From Prevotellaceae bacterium UBA3849 (lineage in GTDB: Bacteria > Bacteroidota > Bacteroidia > Bacteroidales > Bacteroidaceae): a stretch of DNA of 32,675 nt. Below, piece after piece: positions 30,486 through 32,675 of this stretch. The stretch covers positions 1 to 32,675 of the forward strand of contig DGHL01000012.1 of NCBI GenBank assembly GCA_002392645.1, read 5' to 3'. The notes below the pieces were generated by a model, which worked only from the letters and a program-made list of their open reading frames with translations, did no database searches and was not told where the DNA came from. A program made the translations under genes and the position numbers. Within the stretch, counting starts at the first letter, position 1, and every line of letters begins with the position of its first letter.

Positions 30486-30833
30486 TTATTCCATTTCATC
30501 CAGATAGCGTTCTATGTACGGTTTCAGGGCAACGATGTCGTTATCTATGGTTTTCCATAGTTGTTGTGGCCTTATTTGATAATAACCATGTACTAGTATG
30601 TGGCGCATGCCTTCTATCAAGTCCCATTCTATTTCTGGGTGACTCTCGCGGAACTCTTTGGTCAGTTTGTATGTTGCTTCACCGATAATCTCCACATGCT
30701 TCACAAATCCGAAATAGCGTATAGGGTCGTTCTCTATCTCTTCGTGCGAACATTTATCTTTGTTTTCAATTAACACGTTGCATGTATCGAGTATGTGTTG
30801 CAATCTTTCACGGTCTCTAATTTTTTCTCTCAT
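30486..30833 (-). CDS. hepT: HepT-like HEPN-domain ribonuclease toxin (DUF86)
   Basis: A 115-aa helical HEPN protein. The RNase motif Rx4HxY is intact: Arg77, His82, Tyr84 in RHILVHGY. Known HepT toxins cut RNA and are silenced when the partner MntA attaches AMP to the tyrosine of this motif. The preceding gene on this strand encodes MntA and overlaps it by 17 bases, so the pair is co-transcribed and translationally coupled. The GC content is lower than in the neighbouring housekeeping genes. Confidence 0.92.
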   Translation of the reverse strand: MREKIRDRERLQHILDTCNVLIENKDKCSHEEIENDPIRYFGFVKHVEIIGEATYKLTKEFRESHPEIEWDLIEGMRHILVHGYYQIRPQQLWKTIDNDIVALKPYIERYLDEME

Positions 30834-31125
30834 AAATCAATATCTTGTCTTTATTAGCAGATGCTACAGCAAAGGGCAATAGTTGTCCATCTTCCACGAG
30901 GTCAACCTTGCGACCGATACTTTGTTCTAACGCACGTTTTATGCGTCCTATTGAGATGAGCGACATATTGTCGCTGTCAGTATATCGCACAAGCAGGTCA
31001 ACATCGCTGTCCTTTTCGTCTTCTCCACGTGAGCAGGAGCCGAACAACCATGCCATGCTTATGGGTTGTTGAGCAAGGCATTGCCTGAGGACAGGAATCA
31101 TGTTTTGTGTTCTTTCGCTTATCAT
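30817..31125 (-). CDS. mntA: MntA-like minimal nucleotidyltransferase antitoxin
   Basis: A 102-aa nucleotidyltransferase with the GSx10DxD motif: Gly29-Ser30 and Asp41, Asp43 in LFGSCSRGEDEKDSDVDLLV. By family knowledge it adds AMP to HepT and so neutralises it. The ATG at 31125 is chosen. A longer frame exists only from a TTG at 31155, which lies within the -7 box and therefore upstream of the expected transcript start. It is the first gene of the pair and lies beside an IS element. Confidence 0.9.
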   Translation of the reverse strand: MISERTQNMIPVLRQCLAQQPISMAWLFGSCSRGEDEKDSDVDLLVRYTDSDNMSLISIGRIKRALEQSIGRKVDLVEDGQLLPFAVASANKDKILIYERKN

Positions 31126-31152
31126 AGTGCTTTGATTTGCTTTTTCATGTTG

Positions 31153-31184
31153 CAAATTTAAGGAAAAGTTTTATATCTTCCAAA
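31153..31184 (-). promoter_or_regulatory. Promoter of mntA-hepT
   Basis: The minus-strand -7 box TAAATTTG (31160-31153) and the -33 box TTTG (31184-31181) are spaced 20 bp. The start near 31148 leaves a leader of about 23 nt to the ATG at 31125. Confidence 0.75.
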
Positions 31185-31247
31185 TTTTTTGCTTGAAAAA
31201 TATATAGGTGGCTTCTATCAATAGTCCGTTAAAAACTCAATAATATG

Positions 31248-32480
31248 TCATGCCGCCTTCCGCTGCAGACTAAAGAGGTCTTTGAAAATCTTACTAATTA
31301 AAGTTCGGTTCGGGCGGTACCCGCTTGTCTTAAAAATACGTTTCGTCAGGTAAGTATTGAACATCAGGGACTTGAAGGAAGCCATGGAGTAGTCCATGCC
31401 AATCTCCTTCATCATCACCTTTGCAACATTCAGCGACGTGAACGACGCGTTGAAGGCATAGTCTAGTTTCCTGGGTTCACGCGCCTGGCAGTCACAGAGG
31501 CCAGAAAACTGCTTTGCATCCCTGAAACAGAACTCTATCTGGAACCTTGAACGGTAGCACTTCAAGATTTCCTCTCCCGTCAGAGTGAGGTCGTTTGAAA
31601 AGAACAGCTTATGCTTGCCATTAGGCATAATCCAGATTACTAGACGTATCTTGCACTTCAAGGCTCGCGAGTACGCAATCAGCGTATATGCCTTGCCTTC
31701 AAGGCCTGCAATCTCAAGCTTTGTCATGCGAGAGTATTTGAGCTTGCCAAAGTCAATCTTGTCACCCTTGACACGCTTGCGTCCGCGCTTCTTCTGCTCA
31801 CCGTCATAGAGATAAAACAGACACGAGTTGTCACGCAGACGGCTGACGAGGTTGAAGCCAAACTTCTTGATTCCATCGGTAAAGGTCTTTGTTGAGAAAA
31901 AAGCATCGGCAACGACGATGTTCGTAAGCTTCAAAAGTTCCCTGCTATACCTCTGGATGACGCTTATGTAGAACTCCACCTGTGTCTTGTCCCTGAGATT
32001 AAGTTCCTTCTGGCTGAGTGTCTGATGGGCACGGAGCATCATGCAGTCGTTGGCATCTGTATTGACGAGGCCGATGCCCGTGATTTCAAGGCCATGCCTG
32101 ACAGCCTGGGCACATCCCGACCAGAACCGTCCGATATGCGGGGTCTTCTTGCCAGACTTCGGGATGAAGCTTGGATCAACGGCAATGACTGTCCTTCCAT
32201 CCTTGCCAAAGAACCCCTCGGCAAGGGCAACATTAAGTTTGAGCCAGTTTACGGTCTTTGACTTGCGACAGGCAAAGTTGTTGCGGTAAGTCTGCTCGTC
32301 ATGGGTTCCATACCGCTCCATTTGGGTGAAATTTATCTTTCTTGGTATAACCATGTATAAAATTAACACTTCGATGAGTATTTTCTCAATACTTTTTGTT
32401 ACCTTTGCACCAGATTTCCTGATTGCATCTGTGCAGATATCCGCATATTGGTCAAGTCCGTTTTTCAGCATAACTATCAT
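31248..32480 (-). CDS. IS4-family DDE transposase
   Basis: A 410-aa DDE transposase. The catalytic triad is inferred as Asp102 (VIAVDPSFIPKSG), Asp192 (VVADAFFS) and Glu316. The IS4 signature Y-x2-R-x3-E-x6-K is exact at Tyr309, Arg312, Glu316, Lys323 (YRSRFQIEFCFRDAK). The frame is intact, so the element may be active. Terminal inverted repeats could not be recognised in 31160-31247 or 32481-32600, and the outer limits of the IS are left open. MLKNGL, three codons in, is an alternative start. Confidence 0.92.
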   Translation of the reverse strand: MIVMLKNGLDQYADICTDAIRKSGAKVTKSIEKILIEVLILYMVIPRKINFTQMERYGTHDEQTYRNNFACRKSKTVNWLKLNVALAEGFFGKDGRTVIAVDPSFIPKSGKKTPHIGRFWSGCAQAVRHGLEITGIGLVNTDANDCMMLRAHQTLSQKELNLRDKTQVEFYISVIQRYSRELLKLTNIVVADAFFSTKTFTDGIKKFGFNLVSRLRDNSCLFYLYDGEQKKRGRKRVKGDKIDFGKLKYSRMTKLEIAGLEGKAYTLIAYSRALKCKIRLVIWIMPNGKHKLFFSNDLTLTGEEILKCYRSRFQIEFCFRDAKQFSGLCDCQAREPRKLDYAFNASFTSLNVAKVMMKEIGMDYSMASFKSLMFNTYLTKRIFKTSGYRPNRTLISKIFKDLFSLQRKAA

Positions 32481-32494
32481 AGCTTAGTACACTA

Positions 32495-32526
32495 TAAAGT
32501 TACTGAAAATCAGCGACTTGGCCAAA
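32495..32526 (-). promoter_or_regulatory. Promoter of the IS4 transposase
   Basis: The minus-strand -7 box TAACTTTA (32502-32495, last base off consensus) and the -33 box TTTG (32526-32523) are spaced 20 bp. Beyond it, 32527-32675 is very AT-rich and shows no gene. Confidence 0.65.
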
Positions 32527-32675
32527 TTTATTTAGTTAAGTAATCATAAGAAAATATTAATTTATGTTATTGATTTATAGGGAGTTAAATATAAAATTAA
32601 CGTATCAATGTAAATTAGTCAATCATATAAATATCATTATGTCATCTTTTTGTTTTCTTTCGGTGCAAACTGTTA

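Noticed and set aside
31126..31155. TTG start for MntA at 31155
   Set aside because: It overlaps the -7 box of a well-spaced promoter, so it would precede the transcript; the ATG at 31125 fits.
31160..32600. Terminal inverted repeats of the IS4 element
   Set aside because: I compared both flanks of the transposase gene by eye and found no convincing pair, so the IS ends were not annotated.

Overview
The window looks like the chromosome of a Bacteroidales bacterium, most likely Prevotella or a close relative. It carries a SusC/SusD polysaccharide utilisation locus, DUF4254, HU-like and smalltalk genes, and promoters of the Bacteroidota type (TTTG, about 20 bp, TAnnTTTG). No rRNA or tRNA gene was recognised.

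Layout. 1-1518: miaB behind a palindromic promoter with almost no leader. 1519-9741: a repeat, a promoter and a galactan utilisation operon (SusC, SusD, surface glycan-binding lipoprotein, GH53 galactanase) closed by a terminator. 9856-12462 (-): a three-domain acyl-activating/ACP/acyltransferase protein. 12463-13420: a long non-coding stretch with repeats and a cluster of DnaA-box-like sites, a candidate oriC. 13421-13952: a YoeB-type toxin-antitoxin pair. 14041-16530: a large secreted protein. 16679-17893: a REP-associated HUH transposase (RAYT) with an extra C-terminal domain, accompanied by three copies of a 19-bp palindrome, one of them inside its own reading frame. 18044-19874: a GT9 glycosyltransferase convergent with a DUF4254 gene. 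20093-21866: a small RteC-like protein, then an M15 peptidase / HU-like / smalltalk module. 22032-30298 (-): ychF, a four-helix-bundle (S23) gene inside an inverted repeat, lgt, mutS and leuS. 30486-31125 (-): a HepT/MntA toxin-antitoxin pair. 31248-32480 (-): an IS4-type transposase.

The most striking property is an excess of short-period degenerate tandem arrays, mostly 7-bp units with 8- and 9-bp variants, often arranged as two inverted arms that would fold into long hairpins. They lie between genes, but also inside miaB, the GT9 gene (twice) and leuS (twice), always keeping the frame, and they encode the hydrophobic core of two lipoprotein signal peptides. One 41-nt arm recurs in miaB, inside the GT9 gene and just after it, so this behaves like a dispersed hairpin element tolerated in protein loops. 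A second family links the leuS inserts loosely with the inverted repeats around the S23 gene. Together with the RAYT and its palindromes, the window shows several repeat systems acting on one chromosome segment.
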